A stretch of DNA of 38,670 nucleotides from Candidatus Endomicrobium neocapritermitis. Lineage in GTDB: Bacteria > Elusimicrobiota > Endomicrobiia > Endomicrobiales > Endomicrobiaceae. The notes beneath the pieces were generated by a model. It ran no database searches. It saw only the letters and a list, made by a program, of their open reading frames with translations, and was not told where the DNA came from. A program made the position numbers and the translations under genes. Position 1 is the first letter of the stretch. Each line of letters begins with the position of its first letter. The stretch lies in NCBI GenBank assembly GCA_009778325.1, contig WRJZ01000029.1, positions 1-38,670 of the forward strand, read 5' to 3'. Shown one piece after another: positions 16,179-25,326 of the stretch.

Positions 16179-16637
16179 CTAAACTTTTTCAACTTCAAAC
16201 AAATCCTGCCCCGAATTAACGGGTTTGCCGTTTTCAGCCAAAATTTTTACTATTTTAACTTTAAACGTAGCTTTTATTTCATTCATAACTTTCATGGCTT
16301 CAATTATGCACAAAGTTTTCCCTGTTTCAACAATATCGCCTTCTTTAGCGTAAGCCGGAGAAGACGGAGACGGAGATTTGTAAAAAACTCCAGTTATCGG
16401 AGATTTTATAGTTTCTCCCGAAGCAGCGGTTTCCTGTTTAGGCTCTTGCTCAGCCTGAACTTCAGCCGGAGCAGCCTGCATTTTTACGGGCGCCGCAATA
16501 AACTGCTTTCCTTCATTAGGGTTTTTTCTTTTAATACAAAGTTTATAATCTTTGGAATTAACTTCTAATTCCTCAATTTTTTCTTCTTTCATTATCTCAT
16601 AAAGAGATTTTACTTTGTCCTTAATGTCATTTGCCAT
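16179..16637 (-). CDS. accB: Biotin carboxyl carrier protein of acetyl-CoA carboxylase
   Basis: About 152 residues. An N-terminal alpha/beta segment (KSLYEIMKEEKIEELEVNSK) is followed by an Ala/Glu/Gln-rich flexible linker (about residues 45-75) and the C-terminal biotinyl domain with SPITGVFYKSPSPSSPAY and the biotinylation motif EAMKVMNEI. The lysine of that motif carries biotin for malonyl-CoA synthesis. I chose the second ATG (16637): GGGA lies 6 nt before it, whereas the ATG at 16649 has no good RBS and adds only four residues. No accC is adjacent in the window. Confidence 0.92.
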   Translation of the reverse strand: MANDIKDKVKSLYEIMKEEKIEELEVNSKDYKLCIKRKNPNEGKQFIAAPVKMQAAPAEVQAEQEPKQETAASGETIKSPITGVFYKSPSPSSPAYAKEGDIVETGKTLCIIEAMKVMNEIKATFKVKIVKILAENGKPVNSGQDLFEVEKV

Positions 16638-16712
16638 AACACATCCCATAAAATATAATATATAAAATATAAAAAACTTACCTTTTAACGGACATATCTT
16701 TCTTTTTATATT

Positions 16713-18791
16713 TTACTTGTCTTCTTTTGCGTCTTTTATGCTAAGGTTTACTCTTCCCTGCTTGTCAATTTCCATAACTTTCACGGTAACTTCATCGCCT
16801 TCCTTCACAACATCTTCAACGTTTTTAACATGTCTGTCCGCAAGTTTGGAAACGTGCACCAAGCCGTCTTTTCCTGGAAGGACTTCGACAAAAGCGCCGA
16901 AAGCCATAATTTTTACAACTTTTCCTTTGTATATTTTGCCTACTTCAATTTCGGCGGTCATAGATTCAATATACACTTTGGTGCGGTGCACACAGTCGGC
17001 GTCAGTTCCGGAAATAAACACTTTTCCCGTTTCTTCTATATCGATTTTAACGTTATTGTCTTCCTGCAGTTTTCTTATGTTTTTTCCTCCTGGTCCGATA
17101 AGCTCGCCTATTTTATTCTGAGGTATCATTAAACTTTCCATCTGAGGAGCAAAGCTTGATATTGCGGATTTCGGAGCTGAAACCGCAGCGTCCATTTTGT
17201 CTAAAATATACATTCTTCCGCGTTTCGCCTGATCCAGCGCCTGCGCAAGAATTTCAGTCGTAAGACCTGTAACTTTTATATCCATCTGAAGCGCAGTAAT
17301 GCCTTTTCTGGTCCCGGCAACTTTAAAATCCATATCGCCCAAATGGTCTTCCATTCCCATAATGTCAGTCAAAATGACATAGTTGTCGCCTTCTTTCATA
17401 AGCCCCATCGCAACGCCCGCGCACGCGGCTTTAACCGGGACGCCCGCGTTAAACAATGCCAAAGAACCGCCGCACACTGAAGCCATTGACGACGAACCGT
17501 TTGACTCTAAAATATCCGAAACTATTCTTATTGTATATCCGAAATCCTCTACGCTCGGCAGAATAGCTCTCAAAGCTCTTTTTGCCAAAGCGCCGTGCCC
17601 TATCTCTCTTCTGCTTGTAGATCTTTCGCCTTTAGGTTCGCCTGTGGCAAAGCCCGGGAAATTATAATGAAGCATGAACCGTTCTTTATATTCGCCAGTA
17701 AGCTCATCCATAATCTGCATGTCGCCCGGCGTTCCAAGCGTCACGGTAGCCAAAGCCTGCGTCTGGCCTCTTGTAAATAAACTTGAACCGTGAATTCTCG
17801 GCAAAAGTCCGGTTTCGCAGGTTATAGTTCTTATGTCTTCAAGCCCGCGTCCATCGGTGCGCACTCTTTTATTTAATACAAGCTCTCTAGCTTTCTTATA
17901 AAATATGTCTTCCAAGAGAAAATCGATTGTCCCTTTGTTTTCTTGCGGATATTTTTCAAGCATTCTTTTTGTTATGTCTTTTTTAAAGGAAGCCCAAAAA
18001 GAATCTCTTTCTGTTTTCTCTTTTATAGTTACGCCATACTCGGCTTTGGAAATCGCTTCCGCTTCAATATCAGCTTTCATAGCCTGATTATATTCCGGAG
18101 CTTTTGCTTCCATTTTTTCTCTCATCGGAAGCTGCTTCTGGAATTCGCACATAGCTTTTACGGTTTCTCTGGCCAAATTCAAAGCATTAAGCATTTCTTC
18201 TTCGGAAATTTCATTTGAACCTGCTTCAACCATGGTCAAAGCCGTATCATTTCCGCTGACTGCCAAATCCAAGTCGCTTATTTCTTGCTCGGAAAGAGTA
18301 GGATTTATTACAAACTGCCCGTTAATTCTTCCGATTCTTACTGAAGCTATAGGTATGGAGAAAGGTATATTTGAAACCATAAGCGCAACCGAAGCGCCCA
18401 ATATGCTTGGTATATCCGTATCATTTTCTCCGTCATGCGAAAGCACTATCGCGCTTATCTGCGTGTCATTTCTCCAAAACTCGGGAAAAAGCGGCCTTAT
18501 GCTTCTGTCAATAAGTCTGCTTGTAAGTATTTCGCTGTCTCTCGGTTTTGCTTCTCTTTTGAAAAATCCGCCCGGTATCTTGCCTCCGGCATATGCTCTT
18601 TCTCTGTAGTCAACGGTCAAAGGCATAAAATCTATGCCTTCTTTCGGCTCGCTTGAAGAAACAGCCGAAACTAAAACCGTAGTTTCGCCGATTGTTACCG
18701 TGCAGGAACCGCTTGCCTGCTTTGCCATTTTGCCGGACTCAATTATAAATTTTTTTCCGGCAACTTCAACTTCTTTTTTAAAATATTCCAC
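16713..18791 (-). CDS. pnp: Polyribonucleotide nucleotidyltransferase (PNPase)
   Basis: A phosphorolytic 3'-5' exoribonuclease, about 692 residues. Two RNase PH domains flank a helical domain (FKREAKPRDSEILTSRLIDR in the first, TRGQTQALATVTLGTPGD in the second). A KH domain (IPQNKIGELIGPGGKNIRKL) and an S1 domain (GKIYKGKVVKIMAFGAFVEV) end the protein. I chose GTG at 18791 (VEYFKKEVEVAGKK) because GGAG stands 7 nt upstream and PNPases begin at this point. An in-frame ATG at 18845 would add 18 residues unlike the family. The rpsO-pnp order is conserved in many bacteria. Confidence 0.95.
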   Translation of the reverse strand: MEYFKKEVEVAGKKFIIESGKMAKQASGSCTVTIGETTVLVSAVSSSEPKEGIDFMPLTVDYRERAYAGGKIPGGFFKREAKPRDSEILTSRLIDRSIRPLFPEFWRNDTQISAIVLSHDGENDTDIPSILGASVALMVSNIPFSIPIASVRIGRINGQFVINPTLSEQEISDLDLAVSGNDTALTMVEAGSNEISEEEMLNALNLARETVKAMCEFQKQLPMREKMEAKAPEYNQAMKADIEAEAISKAEYGVTIKEKTERDSFWASFKKDITKRMLEKYPQENKGTIDFLLEDIFYKKARELVLNKRVRTDGRGLEDIRTITCETGLLPRIHGSSLFTRGQTQALATVTLGTPGDMQIMDELTGEYKERFMLHYNFPGFATGEPKGERSTSRREIGHGALAKRALRAILPSVEDFGYTIRIVSDILESNGSSSMASVCGGSLALFNAGVPVKAACAGVAMGLMKEGDNYVILTDIMGMEDHLGDMDFKVAGTRKGITALQMDIKVTGLTTEILAQALDQAKRGRMYILDKMDAAVSAPKSAISSFAPQMESLMIPQNKIGELIGPGGKNIRKLQEDNNVKIDIEETGKVFISGTDADCVHRTKVYIESMTAEIEVGKIYKGKVVKIMAFGAFVEVLPGKDGLVHVSKLADRHVKNVEDVVKEGDEVTVKVMEIDKQGRVNLSIKDAKEDK

Positions 18792-18850
18792 TTTTACGCT
18801 CCATTGCCCGGCGCATTTTGCGCAAAAGATCCAAGAAAACGCCATTTTTA

Positions 18851-18937
18851 GAGGCTTGAAGAGCTTGGAAGTTTAGAAGCTTGGCAAACTGCCTTTTGCT
18901 AAACTTCTAAGCCCTCTAAACTTCCAAACTTCTGCCT
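18851..18937. repeat. Octamer-arm palindromic element E7 in the rpsO-pnp gap
   Basis: The left arm holds GCTTGGAA, GTTTAGAA and GCTTGGCA. The right arm (18898-18936) is complementary with one or two slipped units and ends in AAAGGCAG on the minus strand. It would form a long hairpin in the pnp leader about 60 nt before the GTG start. Confidence 0.78.
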
Positions 18938-18997
18938 TTAACGGCGTTTTCTTGCATCCTTTGAGCTTTTTTTGCCGGGTCTTCTTTATTTTTTTTC

Positions 18998-19258
18998 TTA
19001 TTTTCTAAGATCAAGCTTTTTAATCAAAGCCGTGTAACCGTCTTTATCGTGCTTCTTAATGTAATCTAAAAGTCTTCTTCTCTGGCCGATCATTTTCAAA
19101 AATCCGACTCTTGACGCGAAATCTTTCGGATATTTCTGGAAATGGTCGGAAAGATACTTAATTCTTGACGTGAGAAGTGCAACCTGAACTTCGGGGGAAC
19201 CCGTATCCGTCGCGTGAGTTTTGTACTGTTCTACAACTGCTTTCTTTTCAAATGCCAT
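18998..19258 (-). CDS. rpsO: 30S ribosomal protein S15
   Basis: An 86-residue S15 with the family motifs: YKTHATDTGSPEVQVALLTS near the N-terminus, IKYLSDHFQKYPKDFASRVG in the middle and MIGQRRRLLDYIKKHDKDGY near the C-terminus. It binds 16S rRNA in the platform of the small subunit. Length is 2-3 residues below the usual 88-89. AAGGAG precedes the ATG by about 8 nt. It is the first gene of an rpsO-pnp unit with its own good promoter. Confidence 0.97.
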   Translation of the reverse strand: MAFEKKAVVEQYKTHATDTGSPEVQVALLTSRIKYLSDHFQKYPKDFASRVGFLKMIGQRRRLLDYIKKHDKDGYTALIKKLDLRK

Positions 19259-19311
19259 CTTTACCGCTCCTTGCTTTTTCTCTTGTAATTTTTATATTGC
19301 AATATTTTTTG

Positions 19312-19340
19312 ATTTTATCAAATTTTATTTTAAATGTAAA
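19312..19340 (-). promoter_or_regulatory. Predicted sigma70 promoter of rpsO-pnp
   Basis: On the minus strand TTTACA (19335-19340) and TAAAAT (19312-19317) are spaced by exactly 17 nt. The -10 ends about 53 nt before the rpsO ATG. Confidence 0.65.
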
Positions 19341-19355
19341 CAATATGTGAAATAA

Positions 19356-19442
19356 AGAAGTTCAGAAGTTCGGCAAAGACAAAGTCTTTGTTGTTGTCGT
19401 TACCGAACTTCTGAGCTTCCGAGCTGCTGAGCTTCTGCCGTT
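19356..19442. repeat. Octamer-arm palindromic element E8 between divergent promoters
   Basis: The left arm, GAAGTTCAGAAGTTCGGC, is short. The right arm (about 19402-19442) is two units longer and ends AACGGCAG on the minus strand, with units GCTCAGCA, GCTCGGAA, GCTCAGAA. The middle contains GCAAAGACAAAGTCTTTG. It lies between the rpsO and ugd promoters, without touching either. Confidence 0.78.
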
Positions 19443-19450
19443 GATAGCTC

Positions 19451-19479
19451 TTGCATAAATGCATTTTAATAAATATAAT
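19451..19479 (+). promoter_or_regulatory. Predicted sigma70 promoter of ugd
   Basis: TTGCAT (19451-19456) and TATAAT (19474-19479) are separated by 17 nt, a near-consensus promoter 40 nt upstream of the ugd ATG. Confidence 0.7.
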
Positions 19480-19519
19480 CTGTTCCGAGCGTTAATCATA
19501 CTAATTAAAGAGGAAAAAA

Positions 19520-20821
19520 ATGAAAATCGCAATTATCGGAACTGGTTATGTCGGATTACCGACAGGAGTGGGTTTAGCTGAACAAGGGCACCATGTTACT
19601 TGTATAGATAAGAAAAAAAGCACAATTAATTCTCTTAATGCGGGAAAGCTTACCCTGTTTGAAAACGGTCTTTTAGAACTTTTTGAAAAAAATATAAAAA
19701 CAGGAAAACTTAATTTTACAACATCAATGAAAGAAGGCGTGAAAGACGCGGACATAATATTAATCGCGGTAAACACGCCGATACACCCTATAACAAAAGA
19801 AGTTGATATGAATAATGTTTATGCCGTGGCAGGTGAGCTTGCCGGATACTTAGACAAATATATCGTGATTGCCATGAAGTCTACCGTACCGATCGGCACA
19901 GGAGATAAGATAGAAGCTCTTATGAAAGAAAAGAATCCTGATATTGATATAGACGCTGTTTCACTTCCGGAATTCCTCAGAGAAGGGCACGCGATCCACG
20001 ACTTTTTTCACCCTGACAGAATAATAGTAGGTTTAAACTCTAAAAGAGCAAAAGCAGTTATTGAAAATTTTTATAAGCCTTTTAAAGGAAAAATTCCGAT
20101 TCTTTACGTAGGCAGGCGTTCAGGTGAAATTATAAAATACGCAAGCAATGCTTTTCTTGCCATTAAAATTCATTTTATAAACGAAATGTCGGATTTTTGC
20201 GAAAAGTCCGGCGCGAATATATATGAAGTCGCCGAAGGAGTAGGTCTTGACACGAGAATAGGCGGCAGGTTTTTAAATCCGGGCCCCGGATACGGCGGCA
20301 GCTGCCTTCCGAAAGACACAAACGCAATCGCTCACATGGGACGTAAAATCGACACTTCGCTGTCTTTGATTGAAGCCGCAATACAGGGAAATGAATGGCG
20401 TAAAAAACAGATGGCGTGGAGAATATTGGATTGCGTAAAAGGGCTTGTTAATCCTAAAATATGTATTCTCGGTCTTGCATTTAAAGCAGGTACCGATGAC
20501 TGCAGAGAGTCTCCGGCCCTGACTGTGATAGAGTATCTTTTGGAACATAAAATGGATTTGTCCGTATTCGACCCGCAGGCAATGAAAAACGCAAAAGACA
20601 TACTCGGAGATAAAGTTGTTTTCGCAAAAGACGAATATGTCTCGGCAAAAGACGCGGATGTCATAGTAATACTTACGGAATGGGACTGCTTTAAAGAATT
20701 GGACTTAAATAAGATAGGAATGACGATGAAAAGGAAAAAAATAATAGATTTGCGCAACCTTATTAAGCCTGAACTTGCTAAAAACGCAGGATTTGAATAC
20801 TACAGAATAGGTGCGATGTGA
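19520..20821 (+). CDS. ugd: UDP-glucose 6-dehydrogenase
   Basis: A 433-residue NAD-dependent enzyme that oxidises UDP-glucose to UDP-glucuronate. It has an N-terminal Rossmann motif (IGTGYVGLPTGVGLAEQGHH), the central domain (MKSTVPIGTG, then SLPEFLREGHAIHDFFHPDR) and the catalytic Cys262 in GPGYGGSCLPKD. A C-terminal UDP-binding domain follows (GLAFKAGTDDCRESPAL). RBS AGAGGA precedes the ATG. It is the only large plus-strand gene and has its own promoter. UDP-glucuronate could feed the UDP-glucuronate-epimerase-like enzyme at 34713-35678. Confidence 0.93.
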   Translation: MKIAIIGTGYVGLPTGVGLAEQGHHVTCIDKKKSTINSLNAGKLTLFENGLLELFEKNIKTGKLNFTTSMKEGVKDADIILIAVNTPIHPITKEVDMNNVYAVAGELAGYLDKYIVIAMKSTVPIGTGDKIEALMKEKNPDIDIDAVSLPEFLREGHAIHDFFHPDRIIVGLNSKRAKAVIENFYKPFKGKIPILYVGRRSGEIIKYASNAFLAIKIHFINEMSDFCEKSGANIYEVAEGVGLDTRIGGRFLNPGPGYGGSCLPKDTNAIAHMGRKIDTSLSLIEAAIQGNEWRKKQMAWRILDCVKGLVNPKICILGLAFKAGTDDCRESPALTVIEYLLEHKMDLSVFDPQAMKNAKDILGDKVVFAKDEYVSAKDADVIVILTEWDCFKELDLNKIGMTMKRKKIIDLRNLIKPELAKNAGFEYYRIGAM

Positions 20822-20855
20822 AGTTTGAACCGTCAGAAAAAACACATTCTAATCG

Positions 20856-21890
20856 CTATTTAATACGTATATCAAAAATTTTCCTAATTTCGCATTCAAA
20901 TTTTTGTTTCTCATGTAATATGAGATCTCTATAATAATCCATATCGCCGATTCTAACGGAATAATTTTGTATAGAATCTATAATACGGCCGCATATCATA
21001 TCTATGTTGCGAATGTTTCTGTCCATCTTATAGTAAGAATTAATCGGAATATCTTCAAAAAAACGAGCGGCTCCGTTTTTCCCCGTGATAATTATACATC
21101 CTGCTAAAGCCGCTTCTCTAGGCAATCTGTCTTTACCGGGATGATTTCCAAAATCTATATATACTTTAGCCTTTTTTAACAAATCGCATACTTGTTTCCT
21201 GTTCATATTTTGTATAGGAATAAATTTTATATTTCGCATTTTTGAAATTAGCCTGTTTGTAAATTTTAACCCTTTAGCGGGATTATAAGCTACAATATCT
21301 TCCTTAACATTAAAATCGATATTATCGCTGTAATATTCAGAATTAATATAGTCGGTAAGAGGAAGTACGCAATTCATATTACTGTTATACAGGAAATGCT
21401 GCGCATATGCGGATTGATACGCATTAATAACGTCTAATTTTTTTAAGTATGCGACGGATATGCTGTCTTTAAACTCATTTTGTTTTATCAACAATAACTT
21501 TTTTAACCGCCTTCTTGCGGTTTTTAAACCTAATTTCATATTAAATTTAAAAATATCTGAAATTGAAGCCCCTGCATAAAAAAAATTATCAACGCTCAGC
21601 CACCACAATATAAACTGAACTTTTTTAAACTTATAAACCCAATTAAAAATAATTTCAGGAAGTACAACGACATTCTCGTCGCTGTCATATATATTTTCCG
21701 ATATTAATATATTATATTTCTCATAAGCGGCAGGTATGCCGTGCGGCTTCTCTCCAAAATAAAATATATAGGCATCTACATTGTTTCTTCTTAAAAAATC
21801 TACCAGCTGATGCAATAATTCAACTCCCCCCGTAACGACGCCCGCGGGACATGGAACAAAAACTTTACTGTTTTTACTTAGCTTTATCAT
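20856..21890 (-). CDS. Putative glycosyltransferase (GT4-like), function unassigned
   Basis: A 344-residue protein whose N-terminus is GT-B-like (KVFVPCPAGVVTGGVELLHQ) and whose C-terminal half has a GT4-style acidic region (VYIDFGNHPGKDRLPREAAL then AGCIIITGKNGAARFF). The match to characterised families is weak, and the middle part is low in recognisable motifs. It starts 1 nt after the glf stop, so it is in the same operon. It is converging with ugd, 34 nt away. It is probably involved in building the glycan made from the neighbouring sugar nucleotides; donor and acceptor cannot be told. Confidence 0.65.
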   Translation of the reverse strand: MIKLSKNSKVFVPCPAGVVTGGVELLHQLVDFLRRNNVDAYIFYFGEKPHGIPAAYEKYNILISENIYDSDENVVVLPEIIFNWVYKFKKVQFILWWLSVDNFFYAGASISDIFKFNMKLGLKTARRRLKKLLLIKQNEFKDSISVAYLKKLDVINAYQSAYAQHFLYNSNMNCVLPLTDYINSEYYSDNIDFNVKEDIVAYNPAKGLKFTNRLISKMRNIKFIPIQNMNRKQVCDLLKKAKVYIDFGNHPGKDRLPREAALAGCIIITGKNGAARFFEDIPINSYYKMDRNIRNIDMICGRIIDSIQNYSVRIGDMDYYRDLILHEKQKFECEIRKIFDIRIK

Positions 21891-21891
21891 A

Positions 21892-22986
21892 TTAACCGCC
21901 TGCCTTTAATATTGCCTGCTCAATAGTTTTATCCATATCGTAATATTTATATTCCGCCAGCCGGCCGCCGAAAATTACGTTCTTTTCTTTATCGGCAAGC
22001 TCTTTGTATTTGGAATATAAGATGTTATTTTTATCGTCGTTTACAGGATAAAACGGCTCGCTGCTTTTACTCCATTCGCAAGGATACTCGCGCGAAATTA
22101 TAGTTTTAGGCTGTGTCCCGAATTCAAAGTGCTTGTGTTCTATGACGCGGGTATATGCGATTTCCGATTCCGTATAATTAATAACCGCATTGCCTTGAAA
22201 ATTACCGCAATCCAATGTTTCTGTTTCAAAACGCACGCTTCGATATTCCAATTTTCCGAAGCAATGTTTGTAAAATTCGTCTATTTGTCCAGTAAAAATA
22301 ATTTTATCGGCAATATTTTCAAAGTGCGCCCTGTCATCAAAAAAGTTCGTATCGTATTTTGCTTCAATGCCGTTTAGCAAACCGTCAATTAATTTATTGT
22401 ATCCTCCAACCGGAATTCCCTGATATGTATCGTTGAAATAATTATTATCAAAAGTAAATCTGACAGGCAAGCGCTTTATAATGAAAGCGGGCAGCTCCGA
22501 ACATTTGCGTCCCCATTGTTTTTCGGTATAACCTTTGATTAGAATTTCATAAATATCTTTTCCGACTAATGAAATTGCCTGTTCTTCCAAATTTTTCGGT
22601 TCGGTTATTGCGGACGCTTTGCGCTGTTCGTCTATTTTTTGTTTTGCTTCCTGCGGAGTTTTTACTCCCCAAAGAGCATAAAAAGTATTCATATTAAAAG
22701 GCAGATTATATAACTTTCCTTTATAATTTGCCAACGGCGAATTGATATAGCCATTAAACTCTGCAAAAGCGCCGACAAAGTTCCAAACTTTTTTATTTGA
22801 AGTATGGAATATATGAGCTCCGTATTTGTGGACATTAATCCCTTCGATATTTTCGCAATAGACGTTCCCGCCTAAATGCGCGCGCTTGTCAATCACAAGA
22901 CATTTTTTGCCTTTCTGCTTTGCCAAATAGGCAAAAGTCGCTCCGTATAATCCTGAACCGACAATTAAATAATCGTAATGTTTCAT
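21892..22986 (-). CDS. glf: UDP-galactopyranose mutase
   Basis: A 364-residue flavoenzyme that interconverts UDP-galactopyranose and UDP-galactofuranose. The FAD-binding motif IVGSGLYGATFAYLAKQKGK is at the N-terminus, then VIDKRAHLGGNVY and HKYGAHIFHTSNKKVWNFV. YTEKQWGRKCSELP, IPVGGYNKLIDGLL and FGGRLAEYKYYDMDKTI follow, the last with the C-terminal FAD contact. Length matches bacterial Glf. It indicates galactofuranose in the surface polysaccharide. It is in one run with the adjacent glycosyltransferase genes. Confidence 0.95.
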   Translation of the reverse strand: MKHYDYLIVGSGLYGATFAYLAKQKGKKCLVIDKRAHLGGNVYCENIEGINVHKYGAHIFHTSNKKVWNFVGAFAEFNGYINSPLANYKGKLYNLPFNMNTFYALWGVKTPQEAKQKIDEQRKASAITEPKNLEEQAISLVGKDIYEILIKGYTEKQWGRKCSELPAFIIKRLPVRFTFDNNYFNDTYQGIPVGGYNKLIDGLLNGIEAKYDTNFFDDRAHFENIADKIIFTGQIDEFYKHCFGKLEYRSVRFETETLDCGNFQGNAVINYTESEIAYTRVIEHKHFEFGTQPKTIISREYPCEWSKSSEPFYPVNDDKNNILYSKYKELADKEKNVIFGGRLAEYKYYDMDKTIEQAILKAGG

Positions 22987-23048
22987 TGTCTGCTGCTCTC
23001 CGCGATATAAGATTGTTTCATTTACAAGTTGATCTTGGGCTTCCCTAT

Positions 23049-24035
23049 TTACGTCTTAAAAAACGGCGCACGGAAGAGATTTATTATTTTATTTTTAATT
23101 TTTTTTCGCAGATAATACGCCAAATATACGTATAAAAATCCTTTTTTCATATCTTTTATGAATTTTTTTTCCGGCGACCTTAAAACGTCGTCAAGAATCA
23201 CGACGTCTTTCAGGCAATCTTTAATTTCGTAATAAATTTTTTTGAAATCGTATTTGTCCGGCGGTATGCGGAATAACTGCTGCCTTAAATAATATACGGG
23301 CGTTTGCCAGGTTTTTTCCAAACCGGTCCTTTTGTAATAATCTTTTATCATTTTAAATATGTCTATATAATCTAACCCGTCTTTGAAATATATGCTTTTT
23401 GAAGACTGGCTTTCGGTTTGTCTCCAATAATATCTTCCTTTTTTTACGACTGCAAAATTACCGACATAAGGCATAAGGCAATAATAGAAATAAACGTCTT
23501 CCGAGTTTGTGTTTAACGGAAATTTAATTTTAAGATTTTTTATCAAATCCGTTTTGAACAGTTTATTCCAGACGAAAATATGCAGCTCAGGTCCGAGAAT
23601 AAGGCGCGGATTCATTTCATATATTTTTTCTTCGAAATAATCCGATTCGTCTTCGCAGCGCGAATTGTCGGAAAACATAAACGAAATATTGGGATTTACA
23701 ACGAGCGGACATTTTGTTTCCTCGGCGGTTTTATGCATATTTGCAAGATAATCGATGCTTATAATGTCGTCGTTATCCATAAAATACAGATATTCGCCCG
23801 CCGCTGCGGAAATACCGGCATTTCTTGCAGCACTTATCCCGCCATTTTTTTGCGATATGATTTTAATTCTTTTGTCTTTTCTTTGATAATCTTCTAAAAT
23901 TGAGAGAGACGCATCAGTCGAGCCGTCGTTTACACAAATGCATTCGAAATCTTTGAATGTCTGGTTTAAAATAGAATCCAAACATTGAAGAAGATATTTT
24001 TGGGCATTATATACGGGAATAATTATAGAAATCAT
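23049..24035 (-). CDS. Family 2 glycosyltransferase
   Basis: A 328-residue GT-A-type enzyme. The N-terminus is typical GT2: ISIIIPVYNAQKYLLQCLDS, ECICVNDGSTDASLSIL, ISQKNGGISAARNAGI, then the metal-binding YLYFMDNDDII (DxD-like). The second half (VWNKLFKTDLIKNLKIKFP, and NSEDVYFYYCLMPYVG) fits EpsH/WcaA-style transferases. The C-terminal basic region LAYYLRKKIKNKIINLFRAP may attach to the membrane. The RBS is weak. It is 6 nt downstream of the next gene and part of the glycan operon. Donor sugar is unknown. Confidence 0.9.
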   Translation of the reverse strand: MISIIIPVYNAQKYLLQCLDSILNQTFKDFECICVNDGSTDASLSILEDYQRKDKRIKIISQKNGGISAARNAGISAAAGEYLYFMDNDDIISIDYLANMHKTAEETKCPLVVNPNISFMFSDNSRCEDESDYFEEKIYEMNPRLILGPELHIFVWNKLFKTDLIKNLKIKFPLNTNSEDVYFYYCLMPYVGNFAVVKKGRYYWRQTESQSSKSIYFKDGLDYIDIFKMIKDYYKRTGLEKTWQTPVYYLRQQLFRIPPDKYDFKKIYYEIKDCLKDVVILDDVLRSPEKKFIKDMKKGFLYVYLAYYLRKKIKNKIINLFRAPFFKT

Positions 24036-24041
24036 AAAGTT

Positions 24042-25319
24042 TTACAAAGTCGTCTCTGCTTGGAATTGATTGAAACAGCTTAAGATAAACTCCGGTCTAT
24101 AATCGCAACGATTGTTGGAATTTATGGTATAATCTCCGAGGCTAGCCTCAAAAACGCGACTTTTAGGCAACATACGGTATTCCCTGTCTCCTATAATAAA
24201 AATATTTGGAAACCAAACTGCTTCTACAAATCTGTCATAAGTATGCTGTATACCCAAATTCTGTATTTTGAGTCCTGAAGATATGGCAAAAAAACAAGAT
24301 ACTATCCCCGCGCAATATACTCTATATTTCTTATTTAACATACAAAGAAGCTTTATGCTTTCGTTAATGCTTACTTTTTTAATATCTATCGTTATAACAT
24401 GTTCCGTTTCGGGCATATCATGATCAATATTTATTACCAAATATCCTTCATTAACCAAACCGTTAACAAGTTTACGGGCTTTATCCAAGGGATAAAGATA
24501 TTTGGCCGAACGCGAAGCCAGTTGCAGCCATACAATACCTTTTCTCCCTGCCATCTTTTGATCTACTTTGCTTATAATATCAGATACTTGTTTTGTCGCT
24601 TCATAATCCGTATAAACTTTAGGAGCCGGAGTAAACACGGGTTTTGACAGACTAAAAGTCCGGCATAAGGTTTCATGTCTGGACTTTATATGCTCATCCT
24701 GCATGTATATAACAGGAAGTAATAAAGTGTCTTCTTTTATTTTCCGGTAGCATTCCGAATAATCATAATTTTTCCAGCCGCTTTTGCCGTCCGCAGGATA
24801 GCCGTCAAAATAATAGACATTTTCAAAATTAGGGTTTACCTTCAAACATTCACCTACCAACACAGAACTATTTTTATCGGTATTTTTAGATACGTAAGCG
24901 TCAAAAACAAGATTCGGATAACAGTTTTTAAAATTTTCTATAAAATTAGTTGAAAGGAAATAATCCCCAACCCCCATGAAAAATACAAGTCCAAGACGTT
25001 TAATTTTCTTGTTGACTTTTAATGCATTATCAATATTAAAATTAATGTGACCGCCCGAAGGTATCTTAGGTATTTTAAAATCTTGTATTTCATGAAGATA
25101 ATTGCCGGTGATATCTATCCCATCCCCGTTTATTACCTGCATCCATGCGTCGGCAACGGGCTTGTTCAGCCCGGCGCTTTCCTCTTTTGTAATCTGGCTG
25201 CTAAAACATGCCTTCAAATTCCAATACGCAAGCCTCAGCGCCGCGGTTTTAGGACGTCTGGCGTATTTCTCTCTGTATTTAGAAACCATTTTTTCAAGTT
25301 TGTTAAAATAATTTATCAT
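24042..25319 (-). CDS. GT9-like (heptosyltransferase-fold) protein
   Basis: A 425-residue protein. After an N-terminal helical region of about 110 residues, LGLVFFMGVGDYFLSTNFIE resembles the start of the heptosyltransferase (GT9) fold. GRKGIVWLQLASRSAKYLYP and LCMLNKKYRVYCAGIVSCFF, then SGLKIQNLGIQHTYDR, match the C-terminal lobe. The usual SPDTG-like donor motif is replaced by CAGIVSCFFA, so the family match is distant. It sits 7 nt downstream of a clearer GT9 gene and is probably co-transcribed. It may be a degenerate or specialised paralogue. Confidence 0.6.
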   Translation of the reverse strand: MINYFNKLEKMVSKYREKYARRPKTAALRLAYWNLKACFSSQITKEESAGLNKPVADAWMQVINGDGIDITGNYLHEIQDFKIPKIPSGGHINFNIDNALKVNKKIKRLGLVFFMGVGDYFLSTNFIENFKNCYPNLVFDAYVSKNTDKNSSVLVGECLKVNPNFENVYYFDGYPADGKSGWKNYDYSECYRKIKEDTLLLPVIYMQDEHIKSRHETLCRTFSLSKPVFTPAPKVYTDYEATKQVSDIISKVDQKMAGRKGIVWLQLASRSAKYLYPLDKARKLVNGLVNEGYLVINIDHDMPETEHVITIDIKKVSINESIKLLCMLNKKYRVYCAGIVSCFFAISSGLKIQNLGIQHTYDRFVEAVWFPNIFIIGDREYRMLPKSRVFEASLGDYTINSNNRCDYRPEFILSCFNQFQAETTL

Positions 25320-25326
25320 ATACTTA

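Noticed and set aside
18792-18845. Longer PNPase N-terminus from the ATG at 18845
   Set aside because: The 18 extra residues do not resemble PNPase; a GTG with GGAG at 7 nt fits the family start.
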